Of a stretch of 64,000 nucleotides of DNA, positions 1-8,664 are shown one piece after another. The stretch lies in the NCBI GenBank assembly GCA_963710865.1, contig CAVQBR010000002.1, forward strand, positions 248,001 through 312,000, read 5' to 3'. How positions within the stretch are numbered: the first letter of the stretch is position 1; each line of letters opens with the position of its first letter. The translations under genes were made by a program, and so were the position numbers. The DNA is from PRDV01 sp963710865 (lineage in GTDB: Bacteria > Babelota > Babeliae > Babelales > Babelaceae). Under the pieces are notes generated by a model, which saw only the letters and a program-made list of their open reading frames with translations, was not told where the DNA came from and ran no database searches.

Positions 1-106
1 CACCAAATTTCTCTTGGAGACCCTTTTCCTCTATGCGCTTTAGCATATCAGCTTTAATAATATTTTCGTATCCAGCCAACACCTGGACAACATACCATTT
101 TTTCAT
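1..106 (-). CDS. nusG: Transcription termination/antitermination factor NusG (N-terminal part; cut by window edge)
   Basis: The first 35 residues, starting MKKWYVVQVLAGYEN, match the conserved NusG N-terminus (the NGN domain begins with W-Y-V-x-x-x-x-x-G-x-E). NusG binds RNA polymerase and modulates pausing, termination and coupling to ribosomes. The gene reads off the left edge of the window, so only the start is seen. It begins 2 nt after the stop of secE and is surely co-transcribed with it, the standard bacterial secE-nusG arrangement. Confidence 0.93.
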   Translation of the reverse strand, partial: MKKWYVVQVLAGYENIIKADMLKRIEEKGLQEKFG

Positions 107-108
107 GC

Positions 109-303
109 TTACTTTCTTACATGACTAAAAATCTGGTCATATATTATCCATTTGTTTGCTTTATCAACAAGCCCAAGATAAATTGTAAAAAAAACCACAA
201 GCATAAGCGTAACGATTGTAGCCCCAATAAACTCATCAGTTTTAGGCCACTCGACTCGAGCCATTTCGGCTCGTACTTCTTTTAAAAATTGTACCACTTT
301 CAT
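109..303 (-). CDS. secE: Preprotein translocase subunit SecE
   Basis: A 64-residue protein, the usual length for the short single-helix form of SecE. The N-terminal amphipathic part carries the family signature F-L-K-E-V-R-x-E-x-x-x-V-x-W-P, followed by one membrane helix (about residues 28-48). SecE clamps SecY in the SecYEG export channel, which the many signal-peptide proteins in this window need. It lies between tRNA-Trp and nusG on the same strand, the conserved bacterial order. Confidence 0.95.
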   Translation of the reverse strand: MKVVQFLKEVRAEMARVEWPKTDEFIGATIVTLMLVVFFTIYLGLVDKANKWIIYDQIFSHVRK

Positions 304-315
304 TGTTCACCTTTT

Positions 316-391
316 TGGCAGGCCAGGAGGGATTCGAACCCCCAACCCGCAGATTTGGAGTCTGCCGCTCTGCCGTTAGAGCTACTGGCCT
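316..391 (-). tRNA. tRNA-Trp (anticodon CCA)
   Basis: The minus strand folds as a cloverleaf: 7-bp acceptor stem AGGCCAG/CTGGCCT, T-arm GGTTCGAAT-type loop, anticodon loop with CCA, and a genomically encoded 3' CCA. It lies directly upstream of secE, a very common position for tRNA-Trp in bacteria. Confidence 0.95.
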
Positions 392-396
392 ACGCT

Positions 397-555
397 TTAT
401 TTAGTTTCTTTATGCGCATTATGCTTACGGCATCGCCAACAAAACTTGTTTAATTTCAAAGAACCCATAGTTCTCTTTTTCGTAAGAACTTGGGTGTAAT
501 TTCTTTCTTTGCACACTTCACATGCCAAATGTGTCGTAACTCTGTTTTTCGCCAT
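397..555 (-). CDS. rpmG: 50S ribosomal protein L33 (bL33)
   Basis: A 52-residue basic protein starting MAKNRVTTHLACEVC. Two Cys-x-x-Cys pairs (CEVC and CWRC) form the zinc ribbon of the C+ form of bL33, and the C-terminus NAHKETK is typical. A longer open frame exists upstream, but the family always starts at the Met before A-K-N-R, so that start was chosen. It is embedded between tRNA-Trp and tRNA-Thr in the tRNA/secE/nusG cluster. Retention of the cysteines implies no zinc-free paralogue is needed. Confidence 0.94.
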   Translation of the reverse strand: MAKNRVTTHLACEVCKERNYTQVLTKKRTMGSLKLNKFCWRCRKHNAHKETK

Positions 556-572
556 CGTATACCTTTGTAATA

Positions 573-649
573 TGGAGCCCACAACCGGATTTGAACCGGT
601 GACCTCTCCCTTACCAAGGAAGTGCTCTAACCAACTGAGCTACGTGGGC
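573..649 (-). tRNA. tRNA-Thr (anticodon GGT)
   Basis: Minus-strand cloverleaf of 77 nt with acceptor stem GCCCACG, D-arm AGCTCAGTTGGTTAGAGC, anticodon loop TTGGTAA and encoded CCA. It is part of a four-tRNA run with rpmG. Confidence 0.93.
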
Positions 650-710
650 GCAACACGTAAAAAATTATTTTCATTATAACCAATTTTCAAACACTTTACA
701 AGATGAAAAT

Positions 711-786
711 TGGAGCTGGCGACTGGATTTGAACCAGCGACCTACTGATTACAAATCAGTTGCTCTACCAACTGAGCTACGCCAGC
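711..786 (-). tRNA. tRNA-Thr (anticodon TGT)
   Basis: 76-nt minus-strand cloverleaf: acceptor GCTGGCG, anticodon arm ACTGA-TTTGTAA-TCAGT, T-loop GGTTCAAAT and encoded CCA. It is a second threonine isoacceptor reading A/G-ending codons. Confidence 0.94.
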
Positions 787-795
787 ACACGCTTC

Positions 796-871
796 TGGAG
801 CGGGAAACGGGACTCGAACCCGCAACCTACAGCTTGGAAGGCTGCCGCTCTACCAATTGAGCTATTCCCGC
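796..871 (-). tRNA. tRNA-Gly (anticodon TCC)
   Basis: 76-nt minus-strand cloverleaf with acceptor GCGGGAA, anticodon arm with loop CTTCCAA (anticodon TCC), T-loop GGTTCGAGT and encoded CCA. It lies 9 nt from the neighbouring tRNA-Thr, so one transcript is likely. Confidence 0.94.
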
Positions 872-916
872 ACGAGTAATTTTTTCTAGTATACAGCCCT
901 TTTTCAATTTTCACAA

Positions 917-1002
917 TGGTGGCGAGAGTAGGATTCGAACCTACGAAGGCATTAGCCAACGGATTTACAGTCCGTCCCCTTTGGCCGCTCGGGAATCTCG
1001 CC
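917..1002 (-). tRNA. tRNA-Tyr (anticodon GTA)
   Basis: 86-nt class II tRNA with a long variable arm. Acceptor GGCGAGA/TCTCGCC, anticodon loop CTGTAAA (GTA) and encoded ACCA. It is the promoter-proximal member of the minus-strand Tyr-Gly-Thr-Thr-Trp series. Confidence 0.94.
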
Positions 1003-1189
1003 AAATATCTATATAGTGTACTCAAAGACATAATAATTACAACATGGTCTTATTTTTTTACCATTGAAATCGGTACGAGCTTGATAATCAGCTAAAGCAA
1101 TAGCAAAGGACCCGCTTGCTCCTCAAATCATTGACATCGGCCTTACATTAGTAGGCAGCTATTCGGCTCGCAATACACATTGCAATTTC

Positions 1190-1290
1190 AGTGGGGAATT
1201 GAATTTCTGGTTCTCTCGATGGTAGCATCGCCTTGGCTGAAGCTGGTCTACGTGCACGACAAGCGCCATCCTTTAGGATGGAGTCATTGA
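1190..1290 (+). pseudogene. Possible 3' end remnant of a TnpB-type insertion sequence
   Basis: The hairpin CCATCC-TTTA-GGATGG at 1268-1283, followed by GTCATTGAC, resembles the right-end hairpins that close IS200/IS605-type tnpB elements. The sequence just before it reads, with a one-base slip, as a tail ending A-R-Q-A-P-S-F-R, like the C-terminal coding of some tnpB genes, where the stop lies in the hairpin. No transposase body is left. Inference only. It abuts the 3' end of the large ankyrin gene on the other strand. Confidence 0.3.
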
Positions 1291-4200
1291 CTTATAGCTA
1301 TCTAACAAGGCAACGATATCGTTATGCCCTTTCGCTAAAGCAATAGCCTCCAGGTTATTACCATCACTATCAATTGCTTCTCTGTTTGCCCCCTTTGCCA
1401 AGAGCATCTTTACAATTGCCGTGTAACCATTGCCAACTGCTATTAATAATGGAGTTTCTCCGTTATTAGTAAGCTGCTCAAAATTTGCATTGTAATCTAA
1501 CAACAATTCGACGAGCTCAGTATGCCCATGTAAGACCGCAATGCATAGAGGTGTTATTCCATCATTTCTGGCCGCATTCATATCAGCACCCGCATTCAAT
1601 AATTGCCGAGCAACTCCAATTTTTCCTTCATGTGCAGCTACAAACAATGCCGTTCCGCCATTACTCTGTCTTAAATCTGTGTCTGCATGAGCAGTTAGCA
1701 ACTCATGCATAACCGCTTCATTACCATTATGCGCCGCCATAATCAGAGGCGTTACCCCATTTCTATTAGCCTTGTTTTTATCAGCACCCAAACCCAACAA
1801 CAGTTTGACCACTTGAGCATGACCTTTCAGCGCAGCGATACCCAAAGGAGTCACCCCATCGATTGTAGCTTTATCTTTGTCGGCACCCGAATTTAATAAC
1901 AGCTGCACCAACTCCAAATTACCTTTCGCAGCTGCGATGAATAAAGGCGCTATCCCATTTACATTAGCCTTGTTTGTGTCTGCTCGGGCTTTCAATAATA
2001 GCCGAACTAATTCAACATTACCATTAGCAGTTGCCCTACAAAGAGGCGTTGACCCATTATTATTTGCCTTGTCTTTATCAGCAGAAGCGCTCAATAATAA
2101 CCGCACGACCTGCACATGATCTTGACTCACTGCAAAATATAAAGAAGTTTCACCCTTTGTATTAACCCTTTCTCTATCAGCACCTGCCCATAGCAATAGT
2201 TGAACTATCTCTGTATGCCCGCCAAAAGCAGCTATCATTAATGAGCTTTCTCCACTATTATTAGCCTTATCGACATCAGCACCCTTTCTCAACAATAATT
2301 CAACTAACCCAGCGTTATGCATATTCGTTGCGATATGTAAAGGAGTTGCACCGTCAACATCGGCCTTGTCTCTATCAGCTCCAGCAGCCAATAATCGGTC
2401 TGCCTTTCGAGTTTCACCATGAAGTATTGCAATATACAAAGGAGTTCGCCCACTTCTATCGGCCCCATCTACATCAGCACCCGCATTCAATAACAGCTCA
2501 ACTATACGAACGTTACCATACTGCACAGCAATTAATAATGCCGTAAGACCATCTTCCGCAGCTGCTTGAATATCAACCGCTGATAACAACATATTAATCG
2601 CATTATAATCCCGTTTGCGAATTGCCCTATGCCAGTGGCCAAAATTATTGATGATATCCGCTCTTTCATCATGACCCGCTGATGCTAGTATTTGTACGAC
2701 TTCAAAATGTTCTTTTTTAGCAGCGATATATAAGGGGGTCATCTCATCTGTTGTTGAAACCTCTCGATTAGCACCAGCTCTTAGCAATAATTCAACCACC
2801 CGAGCATAGCCATTCTGAGCAGCAATAAATAAGGCCGTAAACCCATCTCTGCTCGGCTTCTCTATATCAGCACCTGCTCGCAGTAATAGCTCAACGACTT
2901 CCAAATGACCTCGTTCTGCCGCTACGAATAAAGGCGTTCCTGTTTCCCCAGACTGGTTTGGATCCACGCCACGTTCGAGCAACAATCGAATTATCAGGGA
3001 ATGTCCATTAAGCGCTGCATCGAGCAGGGGCGTCGCACCATTGTTACGAACTTTATCAATATCTGCACCTTCTTTTAATAATAACTTAACTACTTGAGCA
3101 TGCCCATTTTGAGCCGCCAGATGGAGTGGACTGCTTCCACTTCTTGTAGGCCTATTTATATCAGCACCCGCATTAACTAATAGCTGGACCACTTCAGCCT
3201 CTCCCCTAGAAGCCGCGATCAACAAAGGAGTTACCTCATCAATACAAGCCTGCTCTTTATCAGCGCCAGCAATTAACAAGAGCTCAACCATAGTGCAATA
3301 GCCTAAAACGCTAGCTCTTGCCAATGGTGTAACCAAATGAACACCACCCGCTCGATTAACATCTACCAGAAAACAGCTCAAAAGCTTGATAGCATCTTCA
3401 TTATTTTCATCCACCATTTTTGTGATTAATGGAAAATTATAGGGAGGCCATAATCTATTTAAATCGTACGAAGCATCCATATATATTTTAAGCAATGCAT
3501 ACTTTTGACTATTTGACCTAGACGATCGTAAAAGGGCGGAAACATGATCATCCCGTTCGCCATGCAAAGCTCGTTCAAGCTCACATGAGAAAAGCACGTA
3601 GTCTTTTATCATAGCTATTGGTGTACGCCGTGCCGATGAAGAGAATTGAGGCAGTGTAAAGTAACTGTCTTTTTGCGAGAAAATTCGCTCAAGAAACTTT
3701 TCTCTGATAAACCCCACGGGCAATACTGGTACCCTTGCCTTTTTAAGAGATATATAATTAAGAATGTTCGGAATTGATGCTAATGGCTTAAGCATGCCCC
3801 ATACTGATTTCCTCCCACCCTGCTTCAATACCGATTGAATTTCCAGATAACCGGCTTCGATCGCTATATCTAATGCCTTTACCCCTTTCCTCGTAGGCTT
3901 ATGTATATCTGCACCCGCACTCACTAATAACCCAAGTATACGAGCATTGCCCAAGCGGCATGCGACATGTAATGGCGTTTCTCCAGCAGATGATTCTTTG
4001 TTAACGTCTACATTGAAAGCAATCAGAAGCTCAAGTGCTTCAAAGTTGTTTTCGAGAACCATCTCAGTAACTAATGGAATTCCATATGGTCCTCTTAACT
4101 TATTCAAGTCATATGAGCAAGCAAGATAAATCTTTAATAAAGAATACTTTTGCGCATAGGGCCTAGAGGATTTTAATACGATAGCAATGTGATCATCCCT

Positions 4201-4473
4201 CTCCCCATGCCAAGCGCGATCAAGCTCAGCTGAGAATAGTACGTAATTACGAATGATATCCTTAATATCTAGGGGCATGCAAAGATCGCATCCACTTGCT
4301 GGGCTATTAAAATAACTGGCAGTCTCTCGTTGTAGAAGAATATGCTTAACAACCGCTTCTCTTATAAACATATTTGGAAGTACAACTGCACGCTCCATCC
4401 CTCTCAAGAGGGCATAATTTAAAAATTGAACTACTATAAATACTACAGCAAACTTTTTTACCACAGCAATCAC
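1273..4473 (-). CDS. Giant ankyrin-repeat protein with internally duplicated N-terminal module
   Basis: 1066 residues. An N-terminal hydrophobic segment (about residues 5-25, ending R-G-M-E) is a likely signal peptide. Residues about 40-235 form a unique module (motifs DIIRNYVLFSAELDRAWHGERDDH, SSRPYAQKYSLLKIYL) with two ankyrin repeats. A diverged second copy occupies about 260-430 (IKDYVLFSCELERALHGERDDH; KYALLKIYMDASYDLNRL). Then come about 21 tandem 33-residue ankyrin repeats (TPLxxAxxxGHxxVVxLLLxxGADxxKA) to the C-terminus, a few degenerate near residues 600-640. Ankyrin arrays bind other proteins; in host-associated bacteria they are often effectors, but no target can be read here. The start codon is GTG with a weak ribosome site, so it is uncertain. 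No catalytic domain seen. Confidence 0.9.
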   Translation of the reverse strand: MIAVVKKFAVVFIVVQFLNYALLRGMERAVVLPNMFIREAVVKHILLQRETASYFNSPASGCDLCMPLDIKDIIRNYVLFSAELDRAWHGERDDHIAIVLKSSRPYAQKYSLLKIYLACSYDLNKLRGPYGIPLVTEMVLENNFEALELLIAFNVDVNKESSAGETPLHVACRLGNARILGLLVSAGADIHKPTRKGVKALDIAIEAGYLEIQSVLKQGGRKSVWGMLKPLASIPNILNYISLKKARVPVLPVGFIREKFLERIFSQKDSYFTLPQFSSSARRTPIAMIKDYVLFSCELERALHGERDDHVSALLRSSRSNSQKYALLKIYMDASYDLNRLWPPYNFPLITKMVDENNEDAIKLLSCFLVDVNRAGGVHLVTPLARASVLGYCTMVELLLIAGADKEQACIDEVTPLLIAASRGEAEVVQLLVNAGADINRPTRSGSSPLHLAAQNGHAQVVKLLLKEGADIDKVRNNGATPLLDAALNGHSLIIRLLLERGVDPNQSGETGTPLFVAAERGHLEVVELLLRAGADIEKPSRDGFTALFIAAQNGYARVVELLLRAGANREVSTTDEMTPLYIAAKKEHFEVVQILASAGHDERADIINNFGHWHRAIRKRDYNAINMLLSAVDIQAAAEDGLTALLIAVQYGNVRIVELLLNAGADVDGADRSGRTPLYIAILHGETRKADRLLAAGADRDKADVDGATPLHIATNMHNAGLVELLLRKGADVDKANNSGESSLMIAAFGGHTEIVQLLLWAGADRERVNTKGETSLYFAVSQDHVQVVRLLLSASADKDKANNNGSTPLCRATANGNVELVRLLLKARADTNKANVNGIAPLFIAAAKGNLELVQLLLNSGADKDKATIDGVTPLGIAALKGHAQVVKLLLGLGADKNKANRNGVTPLIMAAHNGNEAVMHELLTAHADTDLRQSNGGTALFVAAHEGKIGVARQLLNAGADMNAARNDGITPLCIAVLHGHTELVELLLDYNANFEQLTNNGETPLLIAVGNGYTAIVKMLLAKGANREAIDSDGNNLEAIALAKGHNDIVALLDSYKSMTPS

Positions 4474-4775
4474 GCCCTGTAAGATAAGCCATTAAAGCTT
4501 CAAAACTATGCTACTACTAACGCGTCCTAAGATTACTTGGTAGGCTACTCTCTTTTTAAGCTGAGTCAACAGTAATTGCATTTTCCACTCAGAGCAGACG
4601 ACACTACCATCAACTTACGTTTCCATGAAAAATTAAAGCTGCAAACTGAAGTCAAGCCGCAAAAGAAGCCGCACTTGCGATAAATTTATTTTTTTGGTAT
4701 TATTTCTATTATAACAGGCAAGCCTTCATCTTTGGTCCCCAATAAAAAAAATATAATTAAAACAAAGGACTATCA
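4474..4775 (+). promoter_or_regulatory. Intergenic region with predicted promoter for the 4776 gene
   Basis: No gene fits in these 302 bases between divergent genes. A candidate promoter TTGCGA (4675-4680), 17-bp spacer, TATTAT (4698-4703) faces right toward the secreted-protein gene at 4776. No promoter for the leftward giant ankyrin gene could be called confidently. Confidence 0.45.
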
Positions 4776-6071
4776 GTGAAAAAACTAGTACTCATCTCTC
4801 TTTTTGTATGCACATCAGTTCTGTGTCAGGAACTCACCCTGGAAATACCTACTGAGCATCACAACGAGACAAACTTTCAAACTCTACCAGTACCTGAGGG
4901 ATTGGTAGAAAGAACTACACCATTTAGCAATCAAGCAAATTCACTTCTTGTTCAGCTCCAAGTGTCCAAACGCGAACTACTAAAAAAGCTCCGAACACCC
5001 GAACCACTTCTTGTTATGTGGAAAAATCTCAATTACTACGCAAACTTATTTTCCTCGGCAGAAGAAAAAGCAAACAGCCCCCACACAGAGAGGATCTCAA
5101 AAGAACTCTTTGATCATTTTACGGACTATTGTAGAAAACTCACTGAGGATCTCGTTAAGGAAGGAAATGCATTGATCATGTCTTCACATCGTGGAGACGC
5201 GGAGTTTGTAGCAGCCAGCAAAAAACTCCGGGCCTTGGAAGCTGGTCTTACCTATCCACTGAACGAGATGACCTCATTACTTACAGCCATACTCCTTCCC
5301 CTCAGAGCGAGCTTGGATAATCAGCTGCTCATGCACCTGCAAAGCAAAGAGATACGACTTTTAGCATTACTAGCTAATCCATCCCAAGATGCCATGATGC
5401 TGCTGCAAGGCGCCCTTAGCATAAAAGAAGAGTATAACTACTTAGCTTCTGAAATCAACCTTTCAAATCCGGGACTCTATCTGCAGTGCGGGATGATCTT
5501 GGGGCATATTACAGCAATTATCAATAGCTATACACAGTTCTTCTATAATGATATGGGAACACTGGGCACTCTGCTCTCTGAAAAGAAGGACATCGAATTC
5601 TCAGCACGTTACAGAAAATTTGTTAATGATCTCGCTTTCGTGGCACCGAGTCTCCTTCCAGAAAATATACGATATCTTGAAGATCGGCTAGGGTTTTTCT
5701 ACATTCAATTCGTCGCACAAATACAAGCAGAAATAGAAACAGTAAGGCAGTCGGAGCTTTTTAGCCTCCGTACTCTGGAATCAACCGATAGCCTCTGGTG
5801 GGAGATTTCTTGGACGGCAACCAAGCTTCGCTCTATGAAAGAATCACAATTCGATGAACAATTAAAACAACTCATCGAACAATTTTTGATAAAGTTTGAT
5901 CAGGAAGTGTCGACCCTCACAGACCCTTTACATCTTAATGCTAAAAGCGAACTCTATTGGTACATTTTAATATTCGAAGATGGACCTGCACGGTTGATAG
6001 ATAACGACCATATACGTACGCTGCATGGAAAACTCACCGAAATTTATCGATACTTTTATCCACCACAATAA
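4776..6071 (+). CDS. Secreted helical protein of the local paralogous family (function unknown)
   Basis: 431 residues starting at GTG; the N-terminus MKKLVLISLFVCTSVLCQ is a signal peptide, so the product is exported. The mature part is predicted to be almost entirely helical, with no recognised domain. It shares a layout with the proteins at 25535, 27060 and 28313: signal peptide, a region near residues 55-85 with an L/I/M-W pair followed about 8 residues later by Tyr, and a C-terminal helix of the type I-x-x-L-H-x-K-L-x-x-I. It is monocistronic, with its own predicted promoter and a hairpin just after the stop. Possibly a periplasmic or host-directed protein; function unknown. Confidence 0.82.
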   Translation: MKKLVLISLFVCTSVLCQELTLEIPTEHHNETNFQTLPVPEGLVERTTPFSNQANSLLVQLQVSKRELLKKLRTPEPLLVMWKNLNYYANLFSSAEEKANSPHTERISKELFDHFTDYCRKLTEDLVKEGNALIMSSHRGDAEFVAASKKLRALEAGLTYPLNEMTSLLTAILLPLRASLDNQLLMHLQSKEIRLLALLANPSQDAMMLLQGALSIKEEYNYLASEINLSNPGLYLQCGMILGHITAIINSYTQFFYNDMGTLGTLLSEKKDIEFSARYRKFVNDLAFVAPSLLPENIRYLEDRLGFFYIQFVAQIQAEIETVRQSELFSLRTLESTDSLWWEISWTATKLRSMKESQFDEQLKQLIEQFLIKFDQEVSTLTDPLHLNAKSELYWYILIFEDGPARLIDNDHIRTLHGKLTEIYRYFYPPQ

Positions 6072-6078
6072 GTCAGAT

Positions 6079-6094
6079 GGCGCCCTCGGGCGCC
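6079..6094 (+). terminator. GC-rich hairpin after the 4776 gene
   Basis: GGCGCCC-TC-GGGCGCC forms a 7-bp GC stem 8 nt after the stop codon. It is not followed by a T-run, so it may act as a weak terminator or mRNA 3'-end stabiliser. The same GCGCC/GGCGC core recurs in the terminators at 26870 and 28167. Confidence 0.45.
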
Positions 6095-6305
6095 CCTACG
6101 TGTTGATCGACCCTTCATTTAGCAACAGAAAATTAACTCTATCAGAAATGATCAGAACTTTGCCATGCACCACGACGATATTCTTAATAGATCAATCTGT
6201 TGAGTCAAAGTAGTTTGCCAAAAAATACAGTGAAAGCTCAAACTATCACATGAGTGAAGTTTTTGGAAGGAAGCATGCGGCCTCACTTTGGCTATTCACT
6301 CATAG

Positions 6306-6333
6306 TTGACGGAAAAAAAATAAGAATTACTCT
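6306..6333 (+). promoter_or_regulatory. Predicted promoter of ankyrin gene 6364
   Basis: TTGACG (6306-6311), 16-bp A-rich spacer, TACTCT (6328-6333). The gene start follows about 30 nt later, after AGAAGGATTT, a usable ribosome site. Confidence 0.4.
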
Positions 6334-6363
6334 AATAACATAATACTAGAAGGATTTCAACCC

Positions 6364-7902
6364 ATGCATAAAACAATCGCACTTGGCATTCTCCTTATCG
6401 AACTTCTCAGTCAGGCGACAATCCAAGCAATGATCAAAACTTCCAGCGCAAGCTCGCAGGATACAGCTAAGTTACTTTTGGCTGTAGAAAAAGGTGATTT
6501 GGATCGTGTTATTCAACTTTTATATGATGGCGCAAGTGCAAATGTCGCTGGGCCTCAGAGAGAAACTCCCTTGCTCATCGCAGCAAGAAACAACCAAAAA
6601 CAGATAGTTCAATTGCTATTACTCAGCGCTAAGGGCACAATAGATGTAAACGCAGTTGACAACAATGGATGGGGCCCTTTATTTGCTGCTGCCCTTAACG
6701 GTCACCGCCAAATAGTCAACATGCTCTTAAAAGCGGGTGCAGACGCAAATAAACGTACCACTGGACTCACATACTCGGAGATCGTGGCCCAGCAGGAGGA
6801 CATGCAAATGCTATTAGAAAATACCGGTTGCACACCCCTGATTGGTGCAGCCCGCTCAGGTCATGCTAAGATAGTTGAAATGCTCTTACAACATAAAGCC
6901 GCGGTAGATCAAGCTGCTGAAAATAAATTGGGAATACGTGATGAGAACGATCGCGTCGCAGTTCATAAACTTCAATCAGCCGGCTCAGATCTAAGCAAGG
7001 CCTCTCAAAATGGATGTACGCCACTATTTGCTGCAGCCAGTTCGGGCCACCTTGATATAGTTCAAATCCTTTTGAAAGCTCAGGCAGACGTGAATCAAGC
7101 TGATCATGGCGGAAGAACACCCTTGCATATCGCCGCTGAATACGGCGAAAATGTAATCGTTAAAGCACTTTTAGATGCACGTGCCGATGTAAAAAAGGCC
7201 GATTCGAAGGGGTGTACACCTCTATTTGTTGCATCAAGGCGAGGACATCTCGATATAGTTCAAATTCTTTTGCGGGCTCATTCAGATCCGCTTGCGGTTA
7301 CCAACCTGGGAAGCACAGCCTTACATACTGCTGCCGAGTATGGTCATGCCGCTCTCGTCAGAGTTCTTTTAGCCACTGGCGTGGACGTAAATAGTGCCCG
7401 CAATAATGGTAGCACACCTTTACATTGTGCCAGCCTCTATGGTGAACTAGATACGGTGAGAATCCTCCTTACGGCTGGCGCCAATCCACACCTTACCACG
7501 AGTGAAGACCACCCAGAGGGCTATGCACTAAGGCTCAGGGAAGGCCAGGTACTCGTAAGCACTACAAGCTCTGGCAACAGACTTAGAGGTTTAAAACCAA
7601 TAAACTGCGCAACAGAAGTGTATAGGCAATTAGCGAAGCTCCTCAGTGAGGTAGAATCAACAAACCCTCATTTACAAGCTTATGAAAGCCAACTCAATAT
7701 GTATAAGGAAATCATAGTATTGTTATCTCTTCACGATCTCGAAAAGCTGATCGCCATGCAAAGTCCCTCAGTTTGTAGTCCCGACAAACCAGATTACTTA
7801 GAATCTGGGGATAATGCCGAGAAACGGGACCAAGAAGCAGCCGAGTTAGAGGATCCCCATGGAAAACGTATAAAAGCTGATGATCAATCCTCTATCATTT
7901 AA
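6364..7902 (+). CDS. Secreted ankyrin-repeat protein with conserved C-terminal domain
   Basis: 512 residues. A signal peptide ends around S-Q-A-T-I-Q-A-M. About nine to ten ankyrin repeats lie between residues 35 and 385, with two short non-canonical inserts (near 140-155 and 190-215). After the repeats comes a non-ankyrin domain (about 395-470) with the pattern LKPINCATEVYRQL...YESQL..YKEIIVLLS, also found in the proteins at 10354 and 16055. The acidic/basic tail KRDQEAAELEDPHGKRIK closely resembles the tail of the 16055 protein. Function is presumably protein binding after export. The shared C-terminal domain suggests a common partner or delivery route (inference). Confidence 0.9.
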   Translation: MHKTIALGILLIELLSQATIQAMIKTSSASSQDTAKLLLAVEKGDLDRVIQLLYDGASANVAGPQRETPLLIAARNNQKQIVQLLLLSAKGTIDVNAVDNNGWGPLFAAALNGHRQIVNMLLKAGADANKRTTGLTYSEIVAQQEDMQMLLENTGCTPLIGAARSGHAKIVEMLLQHKAAVDQAAENKLGIRDENDRVAVHKLQSAGSDLSKASQNGCTPLFAAASSGHLDIVQILLKAQADVNQADHGGRTPLHIAAEYGENVIVKALLDARADVKKADSKGCTPLFVASRRGHLDIVQILLRAHSDPLAVTNLGSTALHTAAEYGHAALVRVLLATGVDVNSARNNGSTPLHCASLYGELDTVRILLTAGANPHLTTSEDHPEGYALRLREGQVLVSTTSSGNRLRGLKPINCATEVYRQLAKLLSEVESTNPHLQAYESQLNMYKEIIVLLSLHDLEKLIAMQSPSVCSPDKPDYLESGDNAEKRDQEAAELEDPHGKRIKADDQSSII

Positions 7903-8237
7903 ACTCCTTGATATGATTCATGGGCTTGCATGCATTACCTAAAGAGCGCTGACAAAATCACTTCGCTAGAAGTTGGAGTGCCCTATTAGACAGGAATACC
8001 ACTCTCATCAAAACTCAGAGGGTGTGGAGTGATAGTGGCAGCAAGAAAACTGCAGATAATTGAGATACCTCAATTATTTGAATTAAGAACGCCTCAATAC
8101 CAAAAATGTGATCAATGCGTCACTCATACCAACACTTGTCTCATCTTCCGCCTTAGAAAGAGCAAGAACCAAAAAAGAACAGTATAAAAGCTACGTGTCA
8201 AACTTACTGAGCAAAGTATAAAAGTGGCTGAAAGCGC
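7903..8237. other. Intergenic region, no gene seen
   Basis: 335 bases between the convergent ankyrin gene and tsaE. The only structure noted is a short perfect inverted repeat AATTGAG-atac-CTCAATT at about 8058-8075. No intact frame or recognisable remnant. Confidence 0.5.
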
Positions 8238-8657
8238 CTATCTCAGGGTATAAGTTAACAACCGTTCCGATTCGCCCTCATACTCAATAGAGACATCACA
8301 TACCCTTTTGATAAGAAGAGATTTTGCAATATCAGGCCATTCTATGAATGCCCAACTCTCAGGGCGATATAAATATTCGTCAAATCCAGCATCAACAAAC
8401 TTTGAAAACTCTTCAAGCCGATAGAGATCAAAATGATAGAGCTTTTCTCCCTTATCATTTTTGTATTCTATCAAATAAGTAAAAGTTGGGCTCGTAACCG
8501 CTCCTTCTACATTAAATTTCTTTAGAAGCCGATCTACTAATGTCGTTTTGCCCGCTCCCAAAGAGCCAGTAAATGTATAGATTGAACACTGATTTTTGAG
8601 CTTATAGAGCACTTCAGCGGCAGTATCGATAGTATCAAGCGAATATATCATCTCCAT
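8238..8657 (-). CDS. tsaE: tRNA threonylcarbamoyladenosine biosynthesis ATPase TsaE
   Basis: 139 residues, normal length. A Walker A motif GSLGAGKTTLVDRLL is at residues 30-45, followed by the family signature SPTFTYLIEYKN and YHFDLYRL, then the conserved FIEWPD. TsaE works with TsaB and TsaD in making t6A37 on ANN-decoding tRNAs and hydrolyses ATP in that complex. The start has GAGGTTACC before ATG. It lies 7 nt downstream of a YacP-like nuclease gene on the same strand, so the two form an operon. Confidence 0.94.
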   Translation of the reverse strand: MEMIYSLDTIDTAAEVLYKLKNQCSIYTFTGSLGAGKTTLVDRLLKKFNVEGAVTSPTFTYLIEYKNDKGEKLYHFDLYRLEEFSKFVDAGFDEYLYRPESWAFIEWPDIAKSLLIKRVCDVSIEYEGESERLLTYTLR

Positions 8658-8664
8658 GGTAACC

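Noticed and set aside
1485..4129. Several plus-strand frames of 60-80 codons
   Set aside because: They are shadows of the repetitive ankyrin coding strand and repeat with the 99-bp period.
7903..8237. A further atpG- or murA-like relic near the 6364 ankyrin gene
   Set aside because: Compared by eye with both genes; no similarity beyond short chance matches.
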